A stretch of 64,000 nucleotides of DNA from Pseudomonas fluorescens (GCF_902497775.2 NZ_OZ024668.1:4696326-4760325), one strand, 5' to 3'; positions 42,842 to 53,610 are shown, counted from the first letter of the stretch. Notes: a model not told the origin generated them from the letters alone. Program-made: numbers and translations.

Positions 42842-45800
42842 TCAGCGGCCTTTGACTACCAGCTCGGCAGGCGCCTCGCCCACCGCGTTGTAGTTCGGCC
42901 GGTACATCGACTCGACCTGCGGTGGCGGTACCTTGTAGGTCCCCGGGGTTACCGCCCGGGCCAGGTACAGCAGGTGGGTGGTGGAGTATTGGTCGATGTT
43001 CAGCGCCGCCACGTAGCGGTCATCGCGAAACTCCTGATGCACGACGTTGGCGTTCTGCATCGACTCGCGCCATTCCTTCACCGCACTGCTGGCGTTCTCC
43101 AGACTTGCCGCGCTTTGCGCCAGGTTCTGGTTTTCCAGCTCCAGGCCTGCCGGCAGCAGGTCGACCACCAGCGCATCCGGCACCTGGGTGTTGGCCGTCA
43201 CCGCCAGGTGCACCAGCACCAGATCACCGCTCTTGAGCGCCTTGATGTCCAGCGCCTGGCCATTCATGCCGAGGAATTCACGGCGAATGGTCATGCCGCT
43301 GCCACGGGCAACCGGTGCCTGACGCGGATAACCGGACAGGGTCAGTTGCTGGAACAGCGTCTCGCTGCCTTGGTTCTGGATGGTCAGGGGCGATGCCAGC
43401 AGAGCGCCCTCGAGTTTCATACCCGATTGCTCGGGGTTGAACTCGCGCACTTCACCGGCACTGTCCAGGCGTGCCGACCAGTTGCTTTCAGGTTTACCCA
43501 GCAGGCCACGACCGGCAAGGAACAGCGCGTTACGCTCCTGAGTCGACAGCCAGCGATTACCTGCCATCTGATCGGAGAGCTCGAACAGCCGTGCATCGAC
43601 CTTGTCGCTGGCCAGGTTGTTCTCGGTGAGCAGCGACAGGATCAGCGCCTGGTCACGCACCGGGCTACCGTAGTCGCCCAGCCAGGTGTTCTCGTTACGG
43701 GTGACGGCCAGGCCGGCCTGCAGCGCCTGCTGCGCGCGTGGCTTGTCGCCCATCTTGTCGAGGGCGATGGCCAACTGCACCAGCGGCAGGCCGGAGCGCG
43801 AATCGCTGCGCCGCTCGAACAGGCTGCGCAGGGCGCCCAGCGGTGCCTGCTGGGTACGCGCCAGCACCAGGGCGGCATACGATTGCACGGCGAAGCGGCT
43901 GTGCTCCGAGTTCTGGCTGTAGTTGACTTCGATCAGGTTGCGCTCTTGCAGGTAACGCAGCAGACGCTCGCTGGCCTTTTTCAGGGCCTCGGGCGGTACC
44001 GCATAACCCTGCTCGCGGGCACGCAGAAGGAAGTCGGTGACGTAGGCGGTCAGCCAGAACTCTTCCTGGTCATCGGCACTCCACAGGCCAAAGCTGCCGT
44101 TATAGCGCTGCATGCCCAGCAGGTGCTCGATGCCCATCTCGATCTTGCGCTTGCGTACGTCCGCCGGCTCACCCTTGATACCCAGACGCTTGAGCGTTGC
44201 GGCATCGGCGTACAGCGATGGATACAGGCCACTGGTGGTCTGCTCCAGGCAGCCGTACGGATAGGCTTCGAGGGCACGGATCTGCTCGGCCAGGTTCAGC
44301 GGCGGGCGGCTCGACAGGGCCAGCGAGGCTTCCAGGCCCGAAGGTTCGAACAGCGCCAGATCGGCATCCGGCAGCGTCCAGGGTTGGTCTTTGAGGGCGA
44401 CGCGATAGTGCTGCAGCATCGCCGGGTAGGCTGGACGAACGCCCAGGGTCCAGTCGCGGCTGAAGGCTGTGGCCGATTCGCCTGGCAACTGCAGGCCCTG
44501 CACGTCGACCTTTACCTTGCCCTGGCCCAGGCCACCGCTGGCCTGCACCGGCACCAGCAGGGTGACGCGCTTGCCTTCGGTGAGGTTCAGGGTCTGTTCG
44601 GCGGCGCCGAGCAGGTTCAGCTGGCCTTCGGTGCTCAGGCGCACGGTAACGTTTTGTGCTTTGCCCGACAGGTTGGAGAGATCCAGCGCCAGGGTGGTGC
44701 GGTCGCCACCGGCGAGGAAGCGCGGTGCCGATAGCTCGGCAATCAACGGCGCGGCGACCACGGTCTTGCCTTCGGCCATGCCGTAGCGCTCGTCGGTCCA
44801 GGCCTGGGCCATCAGCCGCAGCTCACCGTTGAAGTCGGGAATATCGACCGTCGCTTCACCTTCGCCCTTGTCATTGAGGGTCACCGGGGCGCTTTGTTTG
44901 GCGACGATGGTCACCGTGGTGTTCGGGCGCTTGCCGCCCTTGGCCATGGCCGCGTCACCACCGAAGGCCAGGCTGGCCAAACGGCCCTGTCCGGCTTCGA
45001 TCAACTGGCCGTAGATGTCCAGTTGGTCGGCGCCATAGGCCTTGCGCCCGAACATGCCGGTGAACGGGTCGGGGGTGGCAAACTCGGTGATATTGAGAAT
45101 TCCCACGTCCACCGCTGCCAGCAGTACATGCACCTTTTTAGGCACACTGCCGTCGGCATTGCGCGCTTGTACCTTGACGGTCAGCGGCTGCTTGGGACGC
45201 ATCTTCTCAGGAGCAGTGAGGGTTACTGCCAGCTTGCGTTCGTGGCGATCCAGCGGCAGGTGCAGCACACCCACGGCGCGTTTCGGCGTAGCGTTGACCT
45301 TACGCTCGCCCGGGCGGATCACCAGGGCCGTGACATACAGGTCGTGGCGCGCCCACTTCGGATCGAGCTTGACGGCGAAGCTCTTGCCTTCAGCCGGTAC
45401 GTCGATTTCTTCCCACCACAGCGGGCCTTCGCTGGACTCGACCATCAGGTAGCCGGTGCCCGCAGCAGGCGGCGTAACGGTGATGTTGGCTGTGGCGCCG
45501 TCGGCGTACGACGGTTTGTCCAGGGCCAGTTTGACCTGGTCCGGACGCACGGCGCCGCCGTCGGCGTTATCCTGGGCACGGTAGCCGGCCCAGAAACGCC
45601 CGCTCGACACCAAGCCGGTTTGCGGGTCTTCGACCTCGACGCGGTACGGGCCCCAATCAACCAGGAAGTTCACCCGCGCGGTGGAGCCGGCTTTGACGTT
45701 GACTGTCTCTTCGTTCTGGATCAGGTACTTCTCGTTGTAGTTGTAGCTCCAGCCATCGCTCTGCGAATAGTTCCAATAGTAGTCGCGGCGCTCGCGGACC

Positions 45801-47806
45801 AGGCGCACCTTGAGGTTGTTGACGGCCAGCTTGTTGCCTTGGGGGTCGGCCACCAGCACTTCGAATTCCACCGGGCCTTCGCCATCGGTCTCTTCACCTT
45901 CGAACAGGCCGCGCAAGCCAGGCAGACGCCCGGCCGGCCAGATCGGTTGTTCCAGGCGGCGGGTGATCGGCCGGCCACCGGACTCCTGCAGGCTGGCCTG
46001 GACGGTCAGTTGCAGCGGCGAACGGGCTTCGGACCATTTGCTTTCGATGTTCAGGGTAGTTTTGCCGGCGCTGTCCAGGGTGACTTCGTCCAGCTCCAGG
46101 TCCTGGCTCAGTTCTTCCTCGGTGATCGAACCGAACTGGTAGCCCGGCAGTGCCGGTACCGCTTCACGCAGCGGGCGCACATAGGCCTGGCCGCTCAGAC
46201 GATTGCCCGAGGCCGGGGCACCGTACAGGTAGCGGCCGTTGACCTTGATCTGCGCGGTTTGATCGGGGCTCAGCGGCTTGTCGCTGCCCTTGAGTTCCAG
46301 GGCCAGGCGCTCGGGCAGGAAGTCTTCGACAAGGAACTCGAACACCTGCTTCTTGCCGCCACCGAGGTCGAACAGCAACTGCCAGCGCCCGGTCGGCGCC
46401 TCGTCGGCCAGTTGTAACTGGTACTGATAGAAGCCATTGGCATCGGCTTCCCAGACAAACTTGCGGCTGATCTGCTCATCCGGACGGCGTACTTCCACGG
46501 TCACCGGTTGCGGCTTGAGCGGGCGGCCATCCTTGTCACGCAACAGGCCGTTGAGCAGCACGGTCTCACCCGGGCGATAAAGGTCGCGCGGGCCGAACAC
46601 GAAGAACTGCAGCGGGTTGGCCTGAGGGCCGGTGATATCGAATTCGGCCAGGTCCAGGGCCGCGCTGTTCAGGCGCAGCATGGTGGTGTGCACGCCCTGG
46701 TGGGCCAGCAGGGTTTCGGCCTTGGGTGGCGTCGGCAACTGGGCGTGGCCGTCGCTGTCGGTCTTGGCCTGGGCCAGCACGCGGCCTTCGCCGTCGAGCA
46801 GTTCCAGCTCGACGCCGCTCAGCGCCTTGCCGCCTTCCAGCCCCTGGGTGAAGACGTCCAGGCGGTTCTGGTAACGGTGCGCCGAGACGCCGATGTCACT
46901 CAGGGTGAACAGCGTTGCCGGTTGCGAATAGTCGTAGGTCCCGGAGGCACGCATCACCGCCAGGTACACGCCTGGCTCTTGCAGCGGCTTGATCCCGGCA
47001 ATCGGCAGCAGCACGGTTTCACGGGTGTTCTTCGCCGGGTTGAGGTCGAAGCGGCCGCTGTAGACCAGCTCGGCCATGTCCAGGGTTTCTTTGGACGTGT
47101 AGTAGTACAAGCTGCTGTTGCGGCCCCAGGCGGCGAGGAACGGCGACAGTTTGTCCGACTTGATGCGGAAGAACTCGACATCGACCTTGTTGACGTTCAG
47201 GGCGATCACCGGCAGGCCTTCGGCCAGGCGGGTCGGCAGCAGCGAGCCACGACTGGCGAAGCCGATGGTCGACTGCATGTCGCGGGTTTCCAGGCGGCTG
47301 ATCGCCTCGGCAGGCAGGCGCTTGCCGTTGACCGCGAGCAGGCCGGCGTCGATGGTCAGCACCAGTTTGCGCTGCGGCTCCAGGTGACGCAGGCGCAGTT
47401 CCATCTTGTTGGCGGAGAGCTCCCAGGCACCGTCGACCTTGCCTTTGACGGTGTCGACCAGGTGCACCTTGTCGGCGAAGTTCTGCTGGTCATCCAGGGG
47501 TATCGAGAAGGTCAAGGCCAGGGCGCTGGCACCATCGACCTGCACTTCCGAGACATCCACCACGCTCAGCTCGCGACCGGCATAACGCTTGGCCAGGGTT
47601 GAGGCATCGTCCTTGGCCGGGACGGTTTTTTCCGCTTCCGGCTGCGCTGCGGGTGCAGCTGCCGGGGCCGGGGCTGGCGCCGCGGGTTGATCCTGCGTCT
47701 GCGCTGGCGGTGTGGCCGGCGCCGAAGCCGGTTTGTCCGGAGCAGACGAATCGCAGGCACTGAGCAAAGCCAGCGCGCAGGCCAGCAACAATCCTTTGTT
47801 GAGCAT
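42842..47806 (-). CDS. yfhM: bacterial alpha-2-macroglobulin, lipoprotein (YfhM type)
   Basis: This 1654-residue lipoprotein has a lipobox LLSACDS (Cys18), then a Pro/Ala linker (residues about 22-55), many MG-type beta-sandwich domains, the thioester motif YPYGCLEQ with Cys1186, an alpha/alpha toroid thioester domain after it and a receptor-binding-like C-terminal domain. It is thought to trap proteases in the periplasm by covalent thioester attack. Its pairing with pbpC is typical: protease trapping coupled to wall repair. I take the ATG at 47806 because it gives the lipoprotein signal; the open frame extends much further upstream without a proper start. Confidence 0.95.
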   Translation of the reverse strand: MLNKGLLLACALALLSACDSSAPDKPASAPATPPAQTQDQPAAPAPAPAAAPAAQPEAEKTVPAKDDASTLAKRYAGRELSVVDVSEVQVDGASALALTFSIPLDDQQNFADKVHLVDTVKGKVDGAWELSANKMELRLRHLEPQRKLVLTIDAGLLAVNGKRLPAEAISRLETRDMQSTIGFASRGSLLPTRLAEGLPVIALNVNKVDVEFFRIKSDKLSPFLAAWGRNSSLYYYTSKETLDMAELVYSGRFDLNPAKNTRETVLLPIAGIKPLQEPGVYLAVMRASGTYDYSQPATLFTLSDIGVSAHRYQNRLDVFTQGLEGGKALSGVELELLDGEGRVLAQAKTDSDGHAQLPTPPKAETLLAHQGVHTTMLRLNSAALDLAEFDITGPQANPLQFFVFGPRDLYRPGETVLLNGLLRDKDGRPLKPQPVTVEVRRPDEQISRKFVWEADANGFYQYQLQLADEAPTGRWQLLFDLGGGKKQVFEFLVEDFLPERLALELKGSDKPLSPDQTAQIKVNGRYLYGAPASGNRLSGQAYVRPLREAVPALPGYQFGSITEEELSQDLELDEVTLDSAGKTTLNIESKWSEARSPLQLTVQASLQESGGRPITRRLEQPIWPAGRLPGLRGLFEGEETDGEGPVEFEVLVADPQGNKLAVNNLKVRLVRERRDYYWNYSQSDGWSYNYNEKYLIQNEETVNVKAGSTARVNFLVDWGPYRVEVEDPQTGLVSSGRFWAGYRAQDNADGGAVRPDQVKLALDKPSYADGATANITVTPPAAGTGYLMVESSEGPLWWEEIDVPAEGKSFAVKLDPKWARHDLYVTALVIRPGERKVNATPKRAVGVLHLPLDRHERKLAVTLTAPEKMRPKQPLTVKVQARNADGSVPKKVHVLLAAVDVGILNITEFATPDPFTGMFGRKAYGADQLDIYGQLIEAGQGRLASLAFGGDAAMAKGGKRPNTTVTIVAKQSAPVTLNDKGEGEATVDIPDFNGELRLMAQAWTDERYGMAEGKTVVAAPLIAELSAPRFLAGGDRTTLALDLSNLSGKAQNVTVRLSTEGQLNLLGAAEQTLNLTEGKRVTLLVPVQASGGLGQGKVKVDVQGLQLPGESATAFSRDWTLGVRPAYPAMLQHYRVALKDQPWTLPDADLALFEPSGLEASLALSSRPPLNLAEQIRALEAYPYGCLEQTTSGLYPSLYADAATLKRLGIKGEPADVRKRKIEMGIEHLLGMQRYNGSFGLWSADDQEEFWLTAYVTDFLLRAREQGYAVPPEALKKASERLLRYLQERNLIEVNYSQNSEHSRFAVQSYAALVLARTQQAPLGALRSLFERRSDSRSGLPLVQLAIALDKMGDKPRAQQALQAGLAVTRNENTWLGDYGSPVRDQALILSLLTENNLASDKVDARLFELSDQMAGNRWLSTQERNALFLAGRGLLGKPESNWSARLDSAGEVREFNPEQSGMKLEGALLASPLTIQNQGSETLFQQLTLSGYPRQAPVARGSGMTIRREFLGMNGQALDIKALKSGDLVLVHLAVTANTQVPDALVVDLLPAGLELENQNLAQSAASLENASSAVKEWRESMQNANVVHQEFRDDRYVAALNIDQYSTTHLLYLARAVTPGTYKVPPPQVESMYRPNYNAVGEAPAELVVKGR

Positions 47807-47953
47807 GGGAGTAGTAACTCTCGGGCAGCGGAATCTTAGGCGTGCACTATATATCAACCGTGCGGCAACTGTGAGGCGGCGAACGGATGTGAGACCGCCT
47901 TCGCACGATTTGCTCTGCGCAGCGGCTACAATGCCGGCTCGCCAGGAGCTTCC

Positions 47954-49297
47954 ATGTCCCGTTTGCTGACCGACTGGCGCGACCGCCCGACCCATATCAA
48001 GGTCTGGGCGCTGGCCGCGCCGATGATACTTTCCAATATTTCCGTACCGCTGGTGGCTCTGGTCGACAGCGCCGTGATCGGCCACCTGCCCCATGCTCAT
48101 CAGCTTGGCGCAGTGGCGGTGGGCGCCAGCCTGTATACCTTCCTGGCCTGGGTCATGGGCTTTCTGCGCATGGGCTCGACCGGTTTCGCCGCCCAGGCTG
48201 CGGGCCGTGGCGACGGCGCGGCATTACGCCAGGTGCTGCTGCAAGGCTTGCTGCTGGCGATGCTGCTTGCCCTGCTACTTGGCTTGTTGGCGCTACCGTT
48301 CAGCCACCTGGCCCTGCAGTTGATGCAACCCACGGCGGCGCTGGAGCAATCGACCCACGACTTCTTCCAGACCCGCCTGCTCGGGCTGCCGGCGGCGCTG
48401 GCCAGCTTCGCCCTGGTCGGCTGGTTCCTCGGTACCCAGAACGCCAAGGCGCCGCTGGCGATCCTGCTGACCACCAACCTGCTCAACATCGCCCTCAACC
48501 TGTGGTTCGTACTCGGCCTGGACTGGGGCGTGATCGGCTCGGCCCGCGCCTCGGTGATTGCCGAATGGAGCGCCGCTCTGCTCGGCCTGGCCCTGACCCG
48601 CCCGGCCCTGCGCACCTACCCCGGGCAGATCGCCTGGGCGCTGCTGGCGCGCTGGCAGAGCTGGCGGCCGCTGCTCAGCGTCAACCGCGACATCTTCATC
48701 CGCAGCCTGGCGCTGCAGGCGGTGTTCTTCCTGATTACCGTGCAAGGCGCGCGGTTGGGTGAAGCGACGGTAGCGGCCAACGCCCTGTTGCTCAATGGCC
48801 TGCTGCTCAGCGCCTATGCCCTCGATGGCCTGGCCCATGCGGTCGAGGCGCTGTGCGGGCATGCCATCGGCGCCGGTGATCGCCAGGCGCTGCGGCGTTC
48901 GTTGACCGTCGCCTGCGGCTGGTCGCTGCTGGCCAGCAGCGGCTTTGCCGTGCTGTTCCTGCTGGGTGGGCATCTGTTCATCAATATGCAGACCGACATC
49001 GCCAACGTGCGCGAAACCGCCTACCAGTACTTGCCGTACCTGGCCTTGCTGCCATTGATTGCGGTGTGGAGTTATCTGCTCGATGGCTTGTTCATCGGCG
49101 CCACACGGGCGCGGGAGATGCGCAACGGCATGCTGCTCAGCGTACTGATGGCCTTGCCTGTTGCTTATGTTGCTCGAGACCTGGGCAACCATGGCTTGTG
49201 GCTGGGGTTTCTGCTGTTCATGGCTTTGCGCGGGGTAACGCTGGGGGTGATCGGCTGGCGGTTGCAGCGGCGGGATGGGTGGTTTGTGCGTCGGTAG
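47954..49297 (+). CDS. dinF: DinF-like MATE efflux transporter
   Basis: This 447-residue inner-membrane antiporter has twelve hydrophobic helices in two similar halves, starting with VWALAAPMILSNISVPLVALVDSAVIGHLP, split here as helix 1 and loop. That is the family pattern with an N-terminal P-and-D motif (VDSAVIGHL). It exports cationic drugs or toxic metabolites in exchange for H+ or Na+. E. coli dinF is LexA-controlled; no LexA gene or clear SOS box is seen here. It is divergent from the macroglobulin gene, and a large REP-type stem-loop separates it from speA. Confidence 0.92.
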   Translation: MSRLLTDWRDRPTHIKVWALAAPMILSNISVPLVALVDSAVIGHLPHAHQLGAVAVGASLYTFLAWVMGFLRMGSTGFAAQAAGRGDGAALRQVLLQGLLLAMLLALLLGLLALPFSHLALQLMQPTAALEQSTHDFFQTRLLGLPAALASFALVGWFLGTQNAKAPLAILLTTNLLNIALNLWFVLGLDWGVIGSARASVIAEWSAALLGLALTRPALRTYPGQIAWALLARWQSWRPLLSVNRDIFIRSLALQAVFFLITVQGARLGEATVAANALLLNGLLLSAYALDGLAHAVEALCGHAIGAGDRQALRRSLTVACGWSLLASSGFAVLFLLGGHLFINMQTDIANVRETAYQYLPYLALLPLIAVWSYLLDGLFIGATRAREMRNGMLLSVLMALPVAYVARDLGNHGLWLGFLLFMALRGVTLGVIGWRLQRRDGWFVRR

Positions 49298-49305
49298 TCA
49301 GAAGC

Positions 49306-49360
49306 ATCGCGGGTCAAGCCCACTCCCACAACAGCTGTGGGAGCGGGCTTGACCCGTGAT
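49306..49360. repeat. long REP-type stem-loop between dinF and speA
   Basis: CGGGTCAAGCCCACTCCCACA (49310-49330, in two parts CGGGTCAAGCCC and ACTCCCACA) pairs with the arm at 49336-49356 with one mismatch and a 5-nt loop. Pairing extends outward to 49306 and 49360 with one more mismatch. It contains the TGTGGGAGCGGGCTTGACCC element common in Pseudomonas and can act as a bidirectional terminator between the convergent genes. Confidence 0.85.
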
Positions 49361-49364
49361 CGCA

Positions 49365-51278
49365 TCAGCTCGACAGGTAAGACGAGCGGGTCAGCCCCAG
49401 ACGCAGAGCGTCGAGGAACTGGGTCTTCTCACGGGCGGTGATCTTGGCGCTGGCGCACTTGTCGCGGTAGTGGGTCATCAACTCCTCCGGCGACAGGTGC
49501 ACGTAGCGCAGCATGTCTTCGATGGTGTCGTGGGTCTCGATACCAGCGTGGTACACGCTGCCGTTCGGGTTCTGGTAGATGTTCACCGAGTCGGTGTCAC
49601 CGAACAGGTTGTGCATGTCACCGAGGATTTCCTGGTAGGCACCGACCAGGAAGATACCCAGCAGGTAGTCTTCACCTTCGTTGATCGCGTGCACCGGCAG
49701 GCTGGTCTCGATGCTCTGCTCGTCGACGTACTGGTTGATCTTGCCATCCGAGTCGCAGGTCAGGTCTTGCAGCACGGCGCGGCGCAGCGGCTCTTCATCC
49801 AGGCGATGCAGCGGCAGGATCGGCAGGACCTGGCCGATGGCCCAGGTGTCCGGCAGGCTCTGGAACACCGAGAAGTTGCAGATGTACTTGTCGGCCAGCT
49901 TGTCGTTGAGCTCATCGAGCACCTGGCGATGCGAGCGCTGACGGGCCTTGAGCGAGTTGTGCAGGCGTCGGCACACGGCAAAGTAGCACTGCTCGGCCAG
50001 GGCTTTCTCAGCCAGGGTGATCTTGCCGTCGGCGTACTGGGCGGCGACGTCGCTCATGTAGTGAGTGGCGCGCCAGTAGGTCTCGGTGACCATCTCGATA
50101 TCGGTCGGGCCGAGCAGGTCGGCCAGCCACTGCACGGTCTGCGGCAGGCTGTCCTTGTTCTCGATCTGCGGCACGTCGTCGTTGTGCTTCTCGACGTCGG
50201 TCACCTGCACCACCAGCATGGCGTGGTGGGCGGTCAGCGAGCGGCCGCTTTCCGAGAAGATGTGCGGATGCGGCAGGCCCTGAGCATCGCAGAACTCCTT
50301 GAGCATGCCGACCACGACACCGGCGTAGTCATCCATGTCGTAGTTGATCGAGCTGGCGTTGCGCGAGTGGGTGCCGTCGTAGTCCACACCCAGGCCGCCG
50401 CCGACGTCGATGTGATCGACCGGCAGGTTCAGCGCGCGCAGCTCGCCGTAGTAACGGATGGCTTCCTTGAAACCGTGCTGGTAGTCGGCCAGGTTGGCGA
50501 TCTGCGAGCCCATGTGGAAGTGCAGCAGGCGGATGCCCTGGTCCAGGCCGGCATCGCGAAAGCGCTGCACTACCGAGATCAGTTGCGCCGCCGAAAGACC
50601 GAACTTGGACTTCTCGCCACCGGTATCGGCCCACTTGCTCGAAGCCAGCGACGACAGGCGCACGCGCAGGCCGACCTGCGGCTTGACCTTGAGTTCGGCG
50701 GCTTCTTCGATCACCAGAGCCACTTCCGACTCTTTCTCGATGACGATGAAGACGTTATGGCCAAGCTTCTGGCCCATCAGTGCCAGGCGGATGAACTCGC
50801 GGTCCTTGTAACCGTTGCAGACGATGGTGCCGCCTTTCGGCGCCAGCGCCAGCACGGCCAGCAGCTCGGGCTTGGAGCCGGCTTCCAGACCAATGGAGAC
50901 GTTCTGGGTGGCGATGATGTTTTCCACCACCGCTTCCTGCTGGTTGACCTTGATCGGGTACAACGCGGTGTACTGGCTCTGGTATTCCAGGCGCGCGATG
51001 TTGGCGTCAAAAGCGCCGGTCAGCTGACGTACGCGGTCCTGGAGAATGTCCGGGAAACGTACCAGCAGTGGCAGCGACAGGCCGCTCTTGCGCAGCTCGT
51101 CGACCTGTTCGTACAGGTCGATCGGCGCACTGCCTGGCCCGTTCGGGCGGACTTCGACGCGCCCGGCCTCGTTGATTGCGAAGTAACCGGCCCCCCAATG
51201 GCGAATGCCGTAAACACTGCGGCTGTCCGCAACTGTCCATTGGCTGCCATCGTCTTTGCGTGTGCGTCGTACGGACAT
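49365..51278 (-). CDS. speA: biosynthetic arginine decarboxylase SpeA
   Basis: This 637-residue PLP enzyme of the alanine-racemase-like fold III converts arginine to agmatine, the first step of putrescine and spermidine synthesis. The PLP lysine is Lys110 in [15 protein letters not shown]. Other family blocks are [40 protein letters not shown] sequence (read here as [12 protein letters not shown]) and [12 protein letters not shown]. Length matches E. coli SpeA. The next genes upstream (yciH, NUDIX, DUF2333) follow the P. aeruginosa order. Confidence 0.97.
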   Translation of the reverse strand: MSVRRTRKDDGSQWTVADSRSVYGIRHWGAGYFAINEAGRVEVRPNGPGSAPIDLYEQVDELRKSGLSLPLLVRFPDILQDRVRQLTGAFDANIARLEYQSQYTALYPIKVNQQEAVVENIIATQNVSIGLEAGSKPELLAVLALAPKGGTIVCNGYKDREFIRLALMGQKLGHNVFIVIEKESEVALVIEEAAELKVKPQVGLRVRLSSLASSKWADTGGEKSKFGLSAAQLISVVQRFRDAGLDQGIRLLHFHMGSQIANLADYQHGFKEAIRYYGELRALNLPVDHIDVGGGLGVDYDGTHSRNASSINYDMDDYAGVVVGMLKEFCDAQGLPHPHIFSESGRSLTAHHAMLVVQVTDVEKHNDDVPQIENKDSLPQTVQWLADLLGPTDIEMVTETYWRATHYMSDVAAQYADGKITLAEKALAEQCYFAVCRRLHNSLKARQRSHRQVLDELNDKLADKYICNFSVFQSLPDTWAIGQVLPILPLHRLDEEPLRRAVLQDLTCDSDGKINQYVDEQSIETSLPVHAINEGEDYLLGIFLVGAYQEILGDMHNLFGDTDSVNIYQNPNGSVYHAGIETHDTIEDMLRYVHLSPEELMTHYRDKCASAKITAREKTQFLDALRLGLTRSSYLSS

Positions 51279-51431
51279 TGAAGTCCCCTATATAGAAAGT
51301 CGAAAAACACCGGCCGGCATGGGGCGGGCGCAGTGTAAAACCTGAAAGTGACGATTATCCGTGTTCAGGGATAGACCCTTCCTACGGGAACGAGTTTAGA
51401 AAGCGAATTGCAAAAAATCGCGATGCAGTCT

Positions 51432-51803
51432 TCAGCCGCCGGACTTTTTCGCTTTGAAGCCCTGTTTGATCAGCTCGGCCAGTAGCAGCTCGACATGATC
51501 GCCCTGGATTTCGATGACCCCGTCTTTCAACGCGCCGCCGGTTCCGCAGCGACGCTTGAGCGTGCTGGCCAGATCCTTGAGCTGCTCCAGGGGCAGCGGC
51601 ACGCCGCTGATGGTCGTCACCGTCTTGCCGCCACGGCCCTTGCTTTCGCGACGCACGCGAGCAATGCCATCGCCTTCAGGGATGAGCGTCTGATTGCAGA
51701 TGCAGGCATCTATGGGTTTGCTGCAGTCCGGGCAATGCCGACCTGCATCAGTGGAGAACACCAGGCCACCGAGGGCGGCGAATGATGCGGCTTTCTTGGC
51801 CAC
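51432..51803 (-). CDS. yciH: SUI1/eIF1-like translation factor YciH
   Basis: This 123-residue protein has a short N-terminal Cys cluster (CPDCSKPIDACIC, residues about 25-37) and a C-terminal SUI1 fold with RRESKGRGGKTVTTISGVPL, KRRCGTGGALKDGVIEIQGDH and the terminal KQGFKAKKSGG. It is related to eIF1 and can influence start-site or initiator-tRNA fidelity on the 30S subunit. The start is the GTG at 51803, with GAGGATC 7 nt before it. The four-Cys cluster could bind zinc. Confidence 0.94.
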   Translation of the reverse strand: MAKKAASFAALGGLVFSTDAGRHCPDCSKPIDACICNQTLIPEGDGIARVRRESKGRGGKTVTTISGVPLPLEQLKDLASTLKRRCGTGGALKDGVIEIQGDHVELLLAELIKQGFKAKKSGG

Positions 51804-51995
51804 TTTTGATCCTCTACGGTGAGGATAAAAACTGGTCGACGCCCCGACGGGGTACCGACCGCGAAGCCCCACTCTGGCAGGGGCAGCGCAACTGCCGCAT
51901 GAAGCGTGCGGCAGCCTTAAAGGCCGCGCAGTGTAACGATAAATGTCGCGAATGCTAAGTACAAAACTGCGCCATTTTGCATGTGATTCGCGACG

Positions 51996-52532
51996 TCAGG
52001 CTTGACGGTCGATATAGCGCTGCAAAGCGGCCAGTGAATCGGGGCAGTACAGTTGTTGCCGGCTGTCGGCCAGGGCCTGCTCGACGGCGATGAAACGCGC
52101 CTCGCTGACTTCTTCCGGCTGCAGGCGCAAAGGCCCGTCCCAGACCGCCGAAAACACCGCACACCAGAGCCGGTTGCCGGGCTGGTCGAAGAAAAAACAC
52201 TCATGGGCGCTGAGTTCGACTCCACCCACCCCGAGCTCCTCTTCCAGTTCGCGGGCCGCCGATTCGGCAAAGCTTTCATCGGCCTGGACCATGCCACCGG
52301 CGGCGACATCCCAGTAACCCGGGTAGATCGCCTTGCTTTCGGTGCGCCGGTGTACGCACAGCTCTCCGGCGGAGTTGAACAGCAGGATGTAAGTACCGCG
52401 CCCGATCAGCCCGCGCTTGCGCAGCTCGGCACGAGGCAAGGCGCCGAGCAACTGGTCGTGTTCGTCGACCCAGGCAATCAGTTCGAGGTCGGAGGCGGCG
52501 CGGTGCGCCGCCTCCTGCTTGGAGATCGACAC
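51996..52532 (-). CDS. NUDIX hydrolase (YfcD-like)
   Basis: This 178-residue protein has a perfect Nudix box, GX5EX7REUXEEXGU, at residues 80-102, starting at the last Gly of VAAGG and ending ELEEELGV. It hydrolyses a nucleoside diphosphate linked to another group, substrate unknown. The N-terminal part with WVDEHDQLLG and the layout resemble E. coli YfcD and IPP-isomerase-like Nudix proteins. The start is a GTG at 52532, 4 nt after the DUF2333 stop, so the two are an operon. Confidence 0.9.
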   Translation of the reverse strand: MSISKQEAAHRAASDLELIAWVDEHDQLLGALPRAELRKRGLIGRGTYILLFNSAGELCVHRRTESKAIYPGYWDVAAGGMVQADESFAESAARELEEELGVGGVELSAHECFFFDQPGNRLWCAVFSAVWDGPLRLQPEEVSEARFIAVEQALADSRQQLYCPDSLAALQRYIDRQA

Positions 52533-52536
52533 CGGA

Positions 52537-53610
52537 TCAGCCCTGGGTCAGCAGTTGACGCAGGTCGATGACCGCGGCGTTGGCCCGCGAGATGTAGTTG
52601 GCCATGACCAGCGAGTGGTTGGCCCACATGCCGAAGCCGCTGCCATTGAGCACCATCGGGCTCCACAGTGGCTCCTGCGAGGCTTCCAGCTCACGGATGA
52701 TCTGGCGCACGCTGACCGTGGCGTTCTTCTTCGCCAGCACATCGGCGAAGTCGACCTCGATGGCGCGCAGCAGGTGCGACAGCGCCCAGGCCTGGCCACG
52801 GGCTTCGTAGAACACGTTGTCGATCTGCAGCCATGGGGTTTCTACGACTTCCTCGTCAAGCTGCGGGGCCTGGCCCGCAACCACCGATTCGGTCTTCAGG
52901 GTGCTGTTGAGCTTGACTCGGCCGACACTGGCCGACAGCCGCTGCGACAGCGAACCCAGGCGGGTGGCGACGTCGCCCAGCCAGTTGTTGAGGTTATCGG
53001 CACGGGTATAGAACAGCGCGCCTTGTTGGTCAGGCGAGGCCAGGCGGTTCTGGTAGCGGGTCAGCGAGTTGATGCCTTCCTGGAACTCGGACTCACTCGA
53101 CGGCAGGATCCAGCTCTTGTTGTCGAAGTTGAAGCGCGGCTCGGCCTTGGCCAGGTCGGCGTCTTCGGTGGACTGCGACTGCGAGCGGGCAAAGTCCTTG
53201 CGCAGGGCGCGGCTCAGGTCACGCACCTGGACCAGCACGCCGTACTCCCAGCTGGGCATGTTGTCCATCCACAGGCCTGGCGGGAAGCGGTCGTTGGAAA
53301 TGTAGCCACCGGGCTTGTTCAGCAGGGTGCCGGCAACGGTCTTGAGGGTTTCGATGGTGGTATAGCCGACGACCATCTGCTTGCCGGTCTTTTCAGCGGC
53401 GGCCTGGGCGTTCTGTTGCACCGGGAACAGGTCGGGCTCGGCGCTCCAGTACCAGCCCAGGCCCACGCACACCAACAGGTACAGACCGATCAGCGAGCCC
53501 AGGGCGCGGCTGAAGAACAACCCGCCGAAATAGCTGCGAGTGGCGGCAGTGCGCGGTTCGACCCGCTCACGGGCCTCGGCTTTGCCTGTACGGTTTTTCC
53601 AGTCCAGCAT
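52537..53610 (-). CDS. DUF2333 family membrane-anchored protein
   Basis: This 357-residue protein has one N-terminal transmembrane helix (ALGSLIGLYLLVCVGLGWYW, residues about 36-55) and a large, mainly helical periplasmic domain. I recognise it as the DUF2333 family of Proteobacteria. The molecular function is unknown. AAAGGA precedes the ATG. It is divergent from gcbA and co-transcribed with the NUDIX gene; the same order is kept in P. aeruginosa (PA4842-PA4841). Confidence 0.88.
   Translation of the reverse strand: MLDWKNRTGKAEARERVEPRTAATRSYFGGLFFSRALGSLIGLYLLVCVGLGWYWSAEPDLFPVQQNAQAAAEKTGKQMVVGYTTIETLKTVAGTLLNKPGGYISNDRFPPGLWMDNMPSWEYGVLVQVRDLSRALRKDFARSQSQSTEDADLAKAEPRFNFDNKSWILPSSESEFQEGINSLTRYQNRLASPDQQGALFYTRADNLNNWLGDVATRLGSLSQRLSASVGRVKLNSTLKTESVVAGQAPQLDEEVVETPWLQIDNVFYEARGQAWALSHLLRAIEVDFADVLAKKNATVSVRQIIRELEASQEPLWSPMVLNGSGFGMWANHSLVMANYISRANAAVIDLRQLLTQG

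Noticed and set aside
42974..44734. 586-codon open frame antisense to the macroglobulin gene
   Set aside because: Translation is Gln/Arg/His-rich and resembles no protein, while the opposite strand has the thioester motif and domain structure.
49356..51281. 641-codon open frame antisense to speA
   Set aside because: Complete mirror of the arginine decarboxylase gene, no ribosome site or recognisable domain.
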